DNA of 64,000 nt, taken from Streptomyces sp. HUAS 15-9. Its GTDB lineage: Bacteria > Actinomycetota > Actinomycetes > Streptomycetales > Streptomycetaceae. The stretch covers positions 1 through 64,000 of the forward strand of contig NZ_CP106798.1 in assembly GCF_025642155.1 (NCBI RefSeq), in the 5' to 3' direction. The position numbers were made by a program, and so were the translations under genes. The stretch's first letter is position 1; each line of letters opens with the position of its first letter. The notes beneath the pieces are model-generated. The model ran no database searches. It was not told the DNA's origin and was given only the letters and a program-made list of their open reading frames with translations. Shown in pieces: positions 42,400-52,074 of this stretch.

Positions 42400-44341
42400 G
42401 TGGCGTTCCTGACCGACGAACAACGCCGCAACTACGGCACGTTCACGCAGGTGCCCGACGACGGACAGCTGGCCGGGTACTTTCTGCTGGACCGCGACGC
42501 GCGGCGGCGGGCGATGGTCTGCCGGGGCGTGCGCTCGCAGCTCGGCTACGCCGTCCAGCTGGGCACCGTGCGGTTCCTGGGCACCTTCCTGGAACCCCGA
42601 ACACGCGCCCGCCGAGGTCGTCGCATACGTCGCCGAGCAGCTCGGCCACCCTGCCTCGGTGCTGGCCGGGTACGGCGCCGAGCGCACCCGCTGGGACCAC
42701 CAAGGCGCCATCAAGGACGCCTACGGCTACCGGGACCTGAAGGGCGATGCCTGGTGGAAGCTGGCCCGCTGGCTATGGGACCGCTGCTGGTCGGGCAACG
42801 AGCGCCCCATCGCTCTGTTCGACCTCGCCACGCTGCACCTGGTCGAGAACAAGGTGCTGCTGCCCGGCGCCACCGTCCTCGAACGCACGGTCACCTCGAT
42901 TCGCGAGCACACCAACCGCAAGACGTGGCGCACCCTGGCCGCCAAGCCCACCGCTGAGCAGCGGACCGCCTTGACGGGGCTGCTGCCGGTCGAGGACAGC
43001 CGCCGCACCTCCAAGCTGGACCGGCTGCGCCGTTCCCCGCGTGACATCACCGGCCCCGGTGCGGGCAAGGCCATCGACCGGTTCATCGAGCTGAACAAGC
43101 TCGGAGCCTCCGGCTGGGACCTGTCCGCCGTCCCCGCCGGCCGTCTGCACGCCCTGTCCCGCTATGCCAGCTCAGTCCGTGCCAAGGCTGTCGCCGACCT
43201 CGCCGAGCCGCGGCGGATGGCCACCCTGGTGGCGTTCGCCGCCGCGATGCGCAACCGGGCCGCGGACGAGGCGATCGAGGTCTTCGACATGCTGATGTCC
43301 GACCTGGCCCGCACCTCGGCGAACCTGGCCGTCAAGCAGCGCATGCGCACCCTGGGCGACCTGGACTCCTCAGCCCTGATGCTGCGCGAGGCGTGGATCA
43401 CCCTCGCCCACGCCGCCGCCGACCCCGACCAACCCGATATCCGCGGCGCCTTCGACCTGCTCGACATCACCGCCATGCACCAGGCCGCCCGCACCGTCGG
43501 CGAACTGGCCCGGCCCGAGGCCGAGACCATCGCCGCCGAGCTGACCGCCCGCTACCGCACCATCAACCAGCCGCTGCGGCGCCTGGCCAAGCACCTCGGC
43601 CTGGAAGGCGTCGAAGAGGCAGGCCCCCTGATGGAGGCACTGAGGTTCCTGCCGAAGCTGGAGCGGACCCTGGCCAAGAGCCGCCAGAGCGAGCTGTTCC
43701 CCTCCGTCCCCGTCAAGCACCTCGGCCCCACCTGGCAGACGAAGGTCTTCCCCACCGAGGGCGAGCACTCCGGCGGCGTCGACAAACACGCCTGGATCGT
43801 CGGCACCGCCGAGGCCCTGCGCGGCGCCCTGCGCCGCCACGACGTGTTCGTACCCGGCCTGGACAAGTGGGGCGACCCCCGCAAAGCCCTGCTCCAGGAC
43901 GACGCCTGGGAAAACGCCCGCACCCGGGTATGCCGTAGCCTCGGCCTGTCCGCAAAGCCCGGCGTCGACGTGGACCGCTGGTGCCGCGAACTCGACCACG
44001 ACTACCAGCGCCTGCACGCTGGCCTCGCCGACAACCCGCACGTACGCATCGAGCAGCGCACCGAAAACGGCAAACTGCGCGACCACCTCGTCCTCACCGG
44101 CCTGGACAAGCTCACCGAACCCGCCAGCCTCACCGACCTGCGCAAGGCGGTCGACGCCCGCATCCCCACCGTCGACCTCCCAGAACTCCTCCTCGAAGTC
44201 CACGCCTGGACCGGGTTCCTGAACCACTTCCACCACGTCTCGGAGGCGGGCAGCCGCGCCGAGCATCTCGTCGTATCGCTCGCAGCGGTCCTGGTGGCCG
44301 AGGCGTGCAACATCGGGATTCAGGCGATGGTCTCCGAGGAC
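42400..44341 (+). pseudogene. tnpA: Tn3-family TnpA, N-terminal part (frameshifted and split)
   Basis: From GTG 42400 the frame reads FLTDEQRRNYGTFTQVPDDG and LGYAVQLGTVRFLGTFL, the DUF4158 start of Tn3 transposases. A frame change near 42592 moves the coding signal into EHAPAEVVAYVAEQLG, which then runs on as YGAERTRWDHQGAIKDAYGY to VAEACNIGIQAMVSED. There an IS21-family element interrupts it. The remaining catalytic part lies at 49933-50990. Removing the IS with one target copy restores the frame across the junction. Confidence 0.85.
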
Positions 44342-44423
44342 TGTCGACGATCACGTAATTCCCCACCCCTGCGGTCACGTAATTCCCCAGGTCCTCGCCC
44401 CAGTCGGGTCTAGTTTGGCGAGC

Positions 44424-44948
44424 ATGACCATGCGCGGGTGGAGCTATCGCTATGTCGGACCGGCCGAGTTGAGGAGCCTCGTCCGTCCGGACGGCGAGGG
44501 TCAGGGCATGCGGTCGCCGGCGGACTTCCACGAGTGGGTCTCGGCTCGGACGGTGCAGGAGTTGGCCGAGCCCTTCACCTTCGTTGTCGATCAGGCTGGG
44601 GTCCTGCGTCTCGCGCCGCGTCGCAGTGAGCACGTGGTGTGTGCTGGTGGAGAAGCGGTCCTGGGCGCCGGCGAGATTAGCTTTCGCGAGGAGTCCGGGC
44701 GGTGGGCGGTCGACGAGGTCAGCAATCAGTCGACCGGCTACTGCCCGGACGTCAGCTCGTGGTCGGCCGTCGTCGAGGCCCTGGACCAGGCGGGGATCGT
44801 TCGCCCGTCCGGTTTCACGCACGAGGTGGTGTTCCGACGCTGCCTCTCCTGCCAGCAGCTCAACATCGTGCGCGAGGAGGACTTCGTCTGCGTCTTCTGT
44901 GACGAGGCCCTGCCGAGGGAGTGGAACGTCGACCAGCCCGGACGCTAG
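44424..44948 (+). CDS. IS21 passenger protein with C-terminal zinc ribbon
   Basis: 174 residues from ATG 44424 (44430 in frame). The N-terminal part is mixed alpha/beta with FHEWVSARTVQELAEPFTFV and VLRLAPRRSEHVVCAGGEAV. The C-terminal part has a zinc-ribbon pattern CLSCQQLN...DFVCVFCDEALP. It lies between the left IS end and istB, convergent with istB and overlapping its stop by four bases. It is not part of a standard IS21 and is taken as a passenger. The function is unknown; a regulatory or immunity role is only a possibility. Confidence 0.6.
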   Translation: MTMRGWSYRYVGPAELRSLVRPDGEGQGMRSPADFHEWVSARTVQELAEPFTFVVDQAGVLRLAPRRSEHVVCAGGEAVLGAGEISFREESGRWAVDEVSNQSTGYCPDVSSWSAVVEALDQAGIVRPSGFTHEVVFRRCLSCQQLNIVREEDFVCVFCDEALPREWNVDQPGR

Positions 44949-45709
44949 GCGGTCGGCGGCTTGCCGGTCGGGTCCTTGGGCCGCTTGTTGGGCCGGTAGC
45001 TGGGGCCGTTCATGATCACCTGGTGGCTGGCGTTGATCAGCCGGTCCAGCAGTGACTCGGCGACGACGGGGTTGGGGAACAGGGGATACCAGTCGCTGGG
45101 TGCCCGGTTGCTGGTGATGATCAGTGAGCGTCCTTGCCGCTCGGAGACGAGTTCGTAGAGGTCGTCGGCCTGGGAGGCGGTGAGCTGGCGCATGGCGAAG
45201 TCGTCGAGGATGAGCAGGTCGGGGCGGATGAGCTCGCGCATGCGTCTGTCCCAGGTGCGGTCCGCGTGGCCGCCGGCGAGCTCGGCGAGAATGCGGCTGG
45301 TCTTGGCGAAGCGGACGTTGGCGCCCTGGCGGACGGCCTGGTGGCCGAGGGCCTGCGCGACGTGCGTCTTCCCGACGCCGACGGGTCCGAACAGAATGAC
45401 GGACTCACCGGAGTGCAGCCAACGCAGCGCGGCCAGGTCGCGGATCTGCGCGGCGGGCAGCTTCGGGGAGGCGTTGAAGTCGAAGCCCTCCAAGGTGGCC
45501 TGCTGCTCGAACTTGGCCTTGCGCAGGTGGCGTTCGAGCGCGACGGACTCGCGCCGGGTGATCTCGTCGTGGCAGAGGACCTGGAGGAAGTCGAGGTGCC
45601 CGAGCTCGCCCTTCTGGGCCTGGGTGAGGCGGGCGTCGAGGGTTTCGAGCATCCCGGATAGCCGCAGGGTCTTGAGACAGTCGCGCAAGGCGGTGGTCAT
45701 CACGCTCAT
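44945..45709 (-). CDS. istB: IstB-type ATPase (IS21 helper)
   Basis: 254 residues. Walker A GPVGVGKT at about 108-115 and Walker B LLILDDF at about 168-175 are followed by sensor motifs (LIITSNRAPSDWYPLF). IstB is the AAA+ partner that shapes target DNA for the IstA transposase. The start at ATG 45709 overlaps the istA stop. The frame is intact. Confidence 0.9.
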   Translation of the reverse strand: MSVMTTALRDCLKTLRLSGMLETLDARLTQAQKGELGHLDFLQVLCHDEITRRESVALERHLRKAKFEQQATLEGFDFNASPKLPAAQIRDLAALRWLHSGESVILFGPVGVGKTHVAQALGHQAVRQGANVRFAKTSRILAELAGGHADRTWDRRMRELIRPDLLILDDFAMRQLTASQADDLYELVSERQGRSLIITSNRAPSDWYPLFPNPVVAESLLDRLINASHQVIMNGPSYRPNKRPKDPTGKPPTA

Positions 45710-47301
45710 CGGGCGGCCTCCTCCGCGTCATCGTGGCCCTGGTCGTCGTGGACGCTGCCGGGAGTCTGGGTGGGGATGGTGGCCGCGAACAGGCCCTCGG
45801 GTCCATGCAGGAAGGCCGCGGCACCGGCGTCACCGGTCTCGGGTTCCGGGTCGGTCTCGGTGCCGGCGACCAGGATGCCCTTGACGGTGCGGTAGGACGG
45901 GTCGCCGACCGCGATCGCCTTGCGGCAGGCGGCCTCCAGGCGGGTGTCGCTGTACTTCTTCCGCAGCCCGAGCACCCCCTGGGCGGCCCGGAGCCGGTAG
46001 AGGGCGTTGACCTCCAGGAGCTGGTCGATCACCTCCCGGCAGGCGTCCCCGACCTGGGACGCCTGGCCGCGGCACCAGATCGGCGTCCTCATCTGGAAGG
46101 CGATCTTCTCGGGCGGGTAGTCGTTCTTGTCGGTGCGTTTGCCCTGCTCCAGGGCGGCATGGGTCTTGACCAGCTCCCCTTCGTGGAAAACCTGCACCGT
46201 GACAGCGGTGGAGCGGACATCGACGCGGCGGCCGATCAGCTTCCAGGGCACCGAGTAGAGGGTGCGGCCGACCTTGATGTGGATGTCCGGGCCGACCGTC
46301 GCCTTCGACCATCTGGCCAGCACGAACGGCTCGGCCGGCAGCGGAAGCAGGGCCTCGGCCTCCACCGCTTCGAACACCGACAGCGGCTTCGCGCCGTCCA
46401 GCGGGCGGCACTGCCGCTGACCTGCGACGTTCATCGCCCAGGCCAGGGCCTCGGCCTGCATGTGTTCCACCGAGGTGAACGTCCGCCCGCTCCAGAACGA
46501 GTCTCGGACATAGGGCATGGGCCGCTCGACCCGCGGTTTGTCCTTCGGCTTCGCAGCCCGGGCCGGGTCCACCAACGTGCCGTAGTAGGTGGCGAGTTCG
46601 GCATACGACTTGTTGATCTGCGGGTCGTAGAGGTCCGGCTTGTCGACCCCGGTCTTGAGGTTGTCCGGCACCAGGCGCCGTGGGACACCGCCGAAGAAGC
46701 GGAACGCTTCCGCGTGCGCGAGGGTCCAGGCGTGCTGGTCCATGTGCGCCACCGGGCGGACGAACATGTGCCGCGAGGCGGGCAGCACCATCACGAACGC
46801 CCAGATCCGGTGCCGTTTCCCGGTGGTCGAGTTGATCCACTGCCCCAGGAAGCCGTAGTCGATCTGGGCCTCCGAGCCCGGCTCGACGTTCTCCCGCAGC
46901 ACCGTGACCTTCGACCTGGCCGCCTCCTCGGGCAGGTTTTCGTGCACCCAGCGGCGGAACGTCGACAACGACACCTTCAACTTACCTTCGTCCCGCAGCC
47001 GTTGGTGGATCGTGGTGACCGTCGTGGTCTCCAGCAGTTGCTTGACGTAGTCGCGGTGCGGCTCGATCTCTCCCCACCGGACCTGGTTCAGCCTCCGGCT
47101 GGCCAGCTCCGGGAACCAGCTCTTGAGCAGCTTGGCCCAGTCCGCCTCGCTCATGGGCGGCCCGCCGGGGGTGATCCCGGCCGCCTCTGCCGGCGCCAGG
47201 TACTTCCTGATTGTCTTGCGGTCCACCCCAAGCGACGCGGACACCTGGCTCTTCGACCGGCCCGCGTACCAGTGCACGTAGATCTCGACGATGTCGACCA
47301 C
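45706..47301 (-). CDS. istA: IstA-type DDE transposase
   Basis: 531 residues from GTG 47301, which follows AAGGAG; ATG 47322 is an upstream alternative. N-terminal HTH: SKSQVSASLGVDRKTIRKYL. The rve core shows Asp in EAQIDYGFLGQW, Asp in RLVPDNLKTGVDKP and Glu in KPRVERPMPYVRDSFW. The C-terminal beta-barrel region (IHIKVGRTLYSVPWKLIGRR) is typical of IS21-family transposases. Translationally coupled to istB. Intact, so the element may be mobile. Confidence 0.9.
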   Translation of the reverse strand: MVDIVEIYVHWYAGRSKSQVSASLGVDRKTIRKYLAPAEAAGITPGGPPMSEADWAKLLKSWFPELASRRLNQVRWGEIEPHRDYVKQLLETTTVTTIHQRLRDEGKLKVSLSTFRRWVHENLPEEAARSKVTVLRENVEPGSEAQIDYGFLGQWINSTTGKRHRIWAFVMVLPASRHMFVRPVAHMDQHAWTLAHAEAFRFFGGVPRRLVPDNLKTGVDKPDLYDPQINKSYAELATYYGTLVDPARAAKPKDKPRVERPMPYVRDSFWSGRTFTSVEHMQAEALAWAMNVAGQRQCRPLDGAKPLSVFEAVEAEALLPLPAEPFVLARWSKATVGPDIHIKVGRTLYSVPWKLIGRRVDVRSTAVTVQVFHEGELVKTHAALEQGKRTDKNDYPPEKIAFQMRTPIWCRGQASQVGDACREVIDQLLEVNALYRLRAAQGVLGLRKKYSDTRLEAACRKAIAVGDPSYRTVKGILVAGTETDPEPETGDAGAAAFLHGPEGLFAATIPTQTPGSVHDDQGHDDAEEAAR

Positions 47302-47598
47302 GGTGAATGTTCTCCTTGCCATCCGGTGCGTCCGTCGACCTCTCGGCTCGCAGGTCAAGGGACCGCAACGGCTCCGAGAGGCCCAGACCCTCAACCCGGG
47401 CACCGGCATGCCCATGGGGAACGCGACCGATTCGCAAGGAAGACCCAAAAGCGCACCAAACCACCTAAAACAGGGAATATCGGAGACCGTCCCTGCGGCC
47501 TAACGAGTTGCCGCACGATAATGATGCGATCTTGATCGTGTGGGAGCCCCGCGACTTGGTGTTGGTATGTGGCGAAGCTGGCCTGACAGGATCGGCTC
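47302..47598. other. intergenic stretch inside the IS21 element
   Basis: This stretch contains the promoters of istA (leftward) and the acetyltransferase (rightward). No separate gene is recognised. Confidence 0.3.
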
Positions 47599-48138
47599 GT
47601 GATCAAAACTTCGGTGACTATGCGCGATCTCGTTGTCGGTGACTGCCACGCTGTACATGCCTTCGCCAGTCTGCCGGAGGCTTGCTGCTACCAGGCGTGG
47701 GGGCCGAACACCGAGGAACAGACGCGGGACTTCGTCCAAGGCGCGGTGGATGCCCGGTTGCGGTCCCCGCAGGCGAGATTCGTGTATGCGGCCTGCCTCG
47801 ACGGTGAACTCGTCGGTATCGGCGAGCTGAAGGTTCGTAGTCTGGCCCACCGTCAGGGCGAGATCTCCTATCTCGTGCATCCTCGGGTGTGGGGTCGAGG
47901 CGTGGGCACAGCCATCGGCGGGGAACTTCTCGGCAGAGGGTTTGGGCTGATAGGACTGCACCGGATCTATGCAACCTGCGATCCTCGCAACGTTGCATCG
48001 GCCCGGGTGCTGGGCAAGCTCGGCATGACCCACGAGGGCCGACATCGGCACACCGCGCTGATCCGGGACGGCTGGCGTGACTCCGAAGTCTTCAGCATCC
48101 TCGACCAGGAATGGGCGCACCGGCCCGGGCCCGAGTGA
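47599..48138 (+). CDS. GNAT acetyltransferase (RimJ/RimL-like), passenger
   Basis: 179 residues from GTG 47599. The GNAT fold is clear: LPEACCYQAWGPNTEEQTRD, GELVGIGELKVRSLAHRQGE, ISYLVHPRVWGRGVGTAIGG (acetyl-CoA loop VWGRGVGTA) and HRIYATCDPRNVASARVLGK with LGMTHEGRHRHTALIRDGWR. This is the RimJ/RimL type that acetylates protein N termini or small amines, a group that includes some antibiotic or toxin-resistance enzymes. It lies inside the IS21 ends, so it is carried by that element. Substrate unknown. Confidence 0.85.
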   Translation: MIKTSVTMRDLVVGDCHAVHAFASLPEACCYQAWGPNTEEQTRDFVQGAVDARLRSPQARFVYAACLDGELVGIGELKVRSLAHRQGEISYLVHPRVWGRGVGTAIGGELLGRGFGLIGLHRIYATCDPRNVASARVLGKLGMTHEGRHRHTALIRDGWRDSEVFSILDQEWAHRPGPE

Positions 48139-48213
48139 TCGGGGTATCGGTGGGCAGGCTCCGGCAGCCGCCCTGGTGCCGGAGGCAAAGAGCCGCGCGG
48201 GATCATCTGGAGT

Positions 48214-49191
48214 GTGAAGTCAAGTTGGGCCCGCGCGGCCTGCTCTGATTCTGCCCTGTGCGGGATCTCGAAGGAACACCTGGGTGCGCTGATCAGCGAG
48301 TTGGCCGGGCCGTGGACCGCAGCCCGAGACTCTGAGCTGGCCAAACGGCGTGGTCATGGCCGATTGCGGGCGGCCGGGGCTGGGCCGGATCACCAGTTGG
48401 TCTTCGTGGACCGGGTGCTGGTGACCTTGGTGGTGTTGCGCTGGGCGCTGTCGCACAGGGTGCTCGCGGCGCTGTTTGGAGTTTCGCCCTCCACGATCGA
48501 CCGGGCGGTCGGCGAGGTGCGCCCGTTGCTGGCCGCTCGCGGTTTCGCGGTGCCGGATCGGTCCGGGATCAGGCTCAGGACCCTTGCGGACGTGTTCGCC
48601 TATGCCCAGGCCGAGGGGATCACGCTGCGGATCGACGGTACCGAGGTGCAGGTACGCCGCCCGAAGGCGGGGCGGCCGGGCCGTAAGGCGTTCGTGTCGG
48701 GCAAGAAGAAGCAGAACACCGAGAAAGCCACGATGATCAGCGACGAGCAGGGTCGGGAGCTGTGGCTCGGGGCGATTCGCCCGGGCCGGATGCACGATGT
48801 CACAGCAGTACGCACCGAGGGCATCGAGGAGCAGTTGCGGCTGCACCCGAACGTGAAAGCCGAAGTCGATTCCGGCTATGCCGGCCTGGCCCGCGACTTC
48901 CCCGGCCAGGTCAGCGCCCCGCCGAAGAAGCCAGCGGCGTACGCTGGGCCGTCCGAGCGCAACTTCTACGACCATGCGCGCCGCCGCCAATCCCAACGGC
49001 GGATCATGGTCGAGCATGCCAACGCAGAGGTCAAGCAGTGGCGGTCGCTGCAACGCTGGACCGGCGAGCGCGACGACCTGCCCGAGGTCATCGCCGCAAT
49101 CGGCGCCCTGGTCTCCGACCGCAGTGCCAAGCGCCCAACCCGCAGCAGGCCGAGCGTGGAACTCGACCGCGTCCGCGCGACGGCCTGCTGA
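48214..49191 (+). CDS. IS5-type (DDE_4) transposase within the IS21 element
   Basis: 325 residues. An N-terminal helix-turn-helix (VLAALFGVSPSTIDRAVGEV) is followed by a DDE_4-type core: Asp in LRIDGTEVQVRRP, Asp in AEVDSGYAGLA and Glu in RIMVEHANAEVKQW. The first ~20 residues may be non-coding and the start could be downstream. It implies a further insertion element inside the IS21 unit, but I could not define inverted repeats for it. Confidence 0.8.
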   Translation: MKSSWARAACSDSALCGISKEHLGALISELAGPWTAARDSELAKRRGHGRLRAAGAGPDHQLVFVDRVLVTLVVLRWALSHRVLAALFGVSPSTIDRAVGEVRPLLAARGFAVPDRSGIRLRTLADVFAYAQAEGITLRIDGTEVQVRRPKAGRPGRKAFVSGKKKQNTEKATMISDEQGRELWLGAIRPGRMHDVTAVRTEGIEEQLRLHPNVKAEVDSGYAGLARDFPGQVSAPPKKPAAYAGPSERNFYDHARRRQSQRRIMVEHANAEVKQWRSLQRWTGERDDLPEVIAAIGALVSDRSAKRPTRSRPSVELDRVRATAC

Positions 49192-49286
49192 TCCACCCCT
49201 GAGCCGAACCGCCAGGCCAGCACGTCCCAAGCCCTATCGTGCGGCTACTCGTAAGACCGGCGGCAGCGGTTGAGAATCGTGAGCCG

Positions 49287-49730
49287 TCAGGCCGACGGCA
49301 GAGCCGCCGGCGACCTGCTCGCCGCCCCGGCAACCGCACGGTGCAAGGGGACCGCGAACGCAGCAACGAACAAGCCAAAGGCGGTGATGGGCAACAGCCA
49401 GAGCAACTGCGCAGGGACATCCCTCAGCCAGTGCCGATTACCCCACCAGTTCGCGCTGACGTCCAACACCATCACGGCACTTGCCAGCCAGATCCCTTCC
49501 TGCCGCACAAGCCCCACCAGCACGGCAGCCAACGGATCGAGGATCACCAAGCTGACGAAGAACACCTGCAGAGAGACTTGATGAAACGCTACATAGGCAT
49601 AGATGCCGCCACGGACCAGATCTGCGATGTGCGAACCGGTGCCCTCAATGAGGCCGATCAAGTACACCGCGAGAACCCATCTCGCCCACAACGGCTGTGC
49701 GCTCCACCGTTCCCGCAGCTCAAACCCCAT
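49287..49730 (-). CDS. membrane protein, passenger of the IS21 element
   Basis: 147 residues from ATG 49730 with four hydrophobic segments (WVLAVYLIGLIEGTGSHI, VFFVSLVILDPLAAVLVGLV, IWLASAVMVLDVSANWWG, LLWLLPITAFGLFVAAFAV). A His/Asp pair in the first loop (GSHIADLVRGG) might bind a metal. No family is recognised. It lies near the right IS end, opposite in direction to the transposase. Confidence 0.65.
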   Translation of the reverse strand: MGFELRERWSAQPLWARWVLAVYLIGLIEGTGSHIADLVRGGIYAYVAFHQVSLQVFFVSLVILDPLAAVLVGLVRQEGIWLASAVMVLDVSANWWGNRHWLRDVPAQLLWLLPITAFGLFVAAFAVPLHRAVAGAASRSPAALPSA

Positions 49731-49932
49731 TGCGTCACCCTAGACGAGCGCCCGAGCCTCTGCGGATGAGATGGCAGCGTCGGCGGATCACCGACACCGT
49801 TCTCACACCGGTCCCAGCGCGGTCAGCAGCACCATCGATGGTCAGCGCCCCGGTGGGGAATCGTGACCACGGGGGTGGGGAATTGCCTGACGCTGATCAT
49901 GCAGATCATGGGGAATTGTCTGACCGTCGACA

Positions 49933-50990
49933 CGAGGACGAGCCCGGCCGCTCCCGCGACCAGCTGTTCTGGGTCGAGCAGAACTACCTGCGCGCCGAGA
50001 CACTCCGGCTCGCCAACGCGGTCCTGGTCGACTACCAGGCGACCTTGCCCATCGTCGGGCCACTGGGGCGGAGGCGAACTCGCCTCCGCCGACGGACTGC
50101 GCTTCGCCGCCCGCGGCATCACGCTCTACAACTACCTCTCGGACCAGTACAGCGGCTTCAACCACATCGTCATCCCCGGCACCCGCCGCGACAGCCTCTA
50201 CCTGCTCGACGGCATCCTCGACCAGCCAACCTCGCTGAACCCCACCGAGATAGCCACCGACACCGCAGGCGCTTCCGAAATGATCTTCGGGCTGTTCCGG
50301 ATCCTGGGCTACCAGTTCTCCCCGCGCCTCGCGGACGCCAGGCACACCCTGCTCTACCGCGCCGACCCTGCGGCCGACTACGGCCCGCTCAACCCGCTGA
50401 CCACCGGTCGCATCCGCAAGCGGACCATCATCGAGAACTGGGACGACCTGCTGTGTCTGGCGGGCTCGCTGCGCGAGGGCACCGTCCGCGCCTCCCAGAT
50501 CCTGCCCGTCCTCGCCGGCCAGGGCCGCCCCAGCCCGCTGGGCCGCACGGTCATGCAGATCGGTCGCCTGGACCGTTCCGCCTTCCTCGCCCGCTATTAC
50601 CACAGCGAACTCTTCCGCCGGAAGATCAACACCCAGCTCAACCGGCAGGAGTCCCGCCACGAACTCGCCCGCCGCATCTTCTACGGCCAGAAAGGCGAGC
50701 TGAGGCAGAAGTACAAGGAGGGGCAGGAAGACCAACTGTCGGCGCTGGGACTCGTCCTGAATGCCTGTGTTCTGTGGAATTCGGTCTATATCCAGGAAGC
50801 CGTCAACCAGCTCCGCGCCGAGGGCCACCACATCTCCGACGCCGACCTCGCCCGGCTCTCACCCCTCGGCCACGACCACATCCGCATCCTGGGCCGCTAC
50901 CTGTTCAACATCAGGGCAAGCGGCCCCGGCCAGGGCCTGCGTCCCTTTCGGGACCCGGACGCTATCAAGGACGACGAGGACGAGGACTGA
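49933..50990 (+). pseudogene. tnpA: Tn3-family TnpA, C-terminal part (frameshifted)
   Basis: Joined after the target copy, the frame reads EPGRSRDQLFWVEQNYLRAE, then TLRLANAVLVDYQATLPIVG. There an extra base in a G run (near 50055) breaks it. The next frame continues WGGGELASADGLRFAARG, SDQYSGFNHIVIPGTRRDSL and so on to the end, the catalytic region of Tn3 transposases with its Asp and Glu. Total length over both parts is about 997 residues, normal for TnpA. Confidence 0.85.
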
Positions 50991-51116
50991 TCGCGCGCAC
51001 CCGCCCCGTTGGGCGGTTCGTCCGGTCCGCTCCACGGGGAGGGCATCGTGAGCGACGCGAGAGCGACGTCGCGGCAGTTTCGGCAGCGAGTATCGATGAG
51101 GATCATCGCTGCCTGC

Positions 51117-52019
51117 CTACATCAGACCGCCTCTCAGAACACGATCGAGTGCTGCCCGGCCTACGGGTCCCCATGCTGGCTTGCCGCCAGGAAGGCCCCG
51201 GTCTCCGTTCTGGCCCATCAGCATGAGGAACAGGCTCTTCAGGGCGGCCAGCCCGCGGGCCCGCCGGATCGTCCCCTCGTCTGCCTGCGCGTATGCGTCG
51301 AAGAAGCGTGAGGTGGCGCCCGCGGGAAGGATGACCCATGCGGCGGCGAGGTCCCACGCCGGATCACCGGCGAACATGGCATCGAAGTCGATCACGCCCG
51401 AGAGCGTCCCGTCCGAGACGACGACGTTCGCAGGATGCAGGTCGCCGTGCACCCACAGCGGCGGGCCCTCCCACTCGGGCGCCGCGACGGCGTCGTCCCA
51501 GACGGCCCGGACCTCGGCGGCGAGGTCGTCGGGGACGACGGCATGGAAGAAGTGGTCGAAACCGTCCGTGCACTTCTTTGGGTGATCGCCGCGGTCCTCA
51601 CTGATTGGCGCGTCTTCAGGCGCCTCCACGTGGAGCGCGGTGAGGAAGGCCGCCAGTGTGTCGGCCGCGTGGTCGCCGCGGCTGATGGAGGTGCAGTCCA
51701 GTGGCTCGCCGGGGACCCACGTCATGATGGTCCAGGGCTTCGGGAAACGCGCGGACGGTTCGCCGATCCGTACGGGGTTGGGGACCGGGAGCGGCAGGCG
51801 CGGGGCCAGGACGGGCAGCCACCGGCACTCCTTGCGCAGGAGGTTCGGGGCACCTTCTGTACGCGGCATGCGCACGGCTAACCCGTCCCCAAGGCGCCAC
51901 ATTTGGTTGCCCCACCCACCCACCACCTCGCGGATGGCCAGTCCCGCGAGGTCAGGATGCTGCTCCCGCAGCAGGTCACGGACCAGTTCCGCGGTGATCT
52001 CGATCTCGACGTCGCTCAT
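51117..52019 (-). CDS. aminoglycoside-phosphotransferase-family kinase
   Basis: 300 residues from ATG 52019. The kinase motifs are LWVHGDLHPANVVVSDGTLS (catalytic HGDLHPANV) and GVIDFDAMFAGDPAWDLA (metal-binding DFD). The nucleotide loop GGWGNQMWRLGDGLAVRMPR lies near the N terminus. The family includes antibiotic and other small-molecule kinases; the substrate is not evident. It lies within the Tn3-type unit, between tnpA and tnpR, so it is likely cargo. Its ATG does not overlap neighbours. Confidence 0.8.
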   Translation of the reverse strand: MSDVEIEITAELVRDLLREQHPDLAGLAIREVVGGWGNQMWRLGDGLAVRMPRTEGAPNLLRKECRWLPVLAPRLPLPVPNPVRIGEPSARFPKPWTIMTWVPGEPLDCTSISRGDHAADTLAAFLTALHVEAPEDAPISEDRGDHPKKCTDGFDHFFHAVVPDDLAAEVRAVWDDAVAAPEWEGPPLWVHGDLHPANVVVSDGTLSGVIDFDAMFAGDPAWDLAAAWVILPAGATSRFFDAYAQADEGTIRRARGLAALKSLFLMLMGQNGDRGLPGGKPAWGPVGRAALDRVLRGGLM

Positions 52020-52074
52020 GCGACGCCACAGTACCGTTGCGCCGGTACAGGATCCGCTGGTGATCCGCGACCGG

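Larger units (their letters stand above)
44342..49932 (-). mobile_element. IS21-family element with passengers, inserted in Tn3 tnpA
   Basis: Ends are TGTCGACGATCACGTAATTC (from 44342) and the inverted TGTCGACGGTCAGACAATTC (to 49932), each followed by further AATTCCCCA repeats as in IS21-family ends. The 7-bp target duplication CGAGGAC flanks it (44335-44341 and 49933-49939). Inside are istA, istB, a zinc-ribbon protein, a GNAT enzyme, another transposase gene and a membrane protein. At 5,591 bp it is over twice a normal IS21. Confidence 0.85.
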
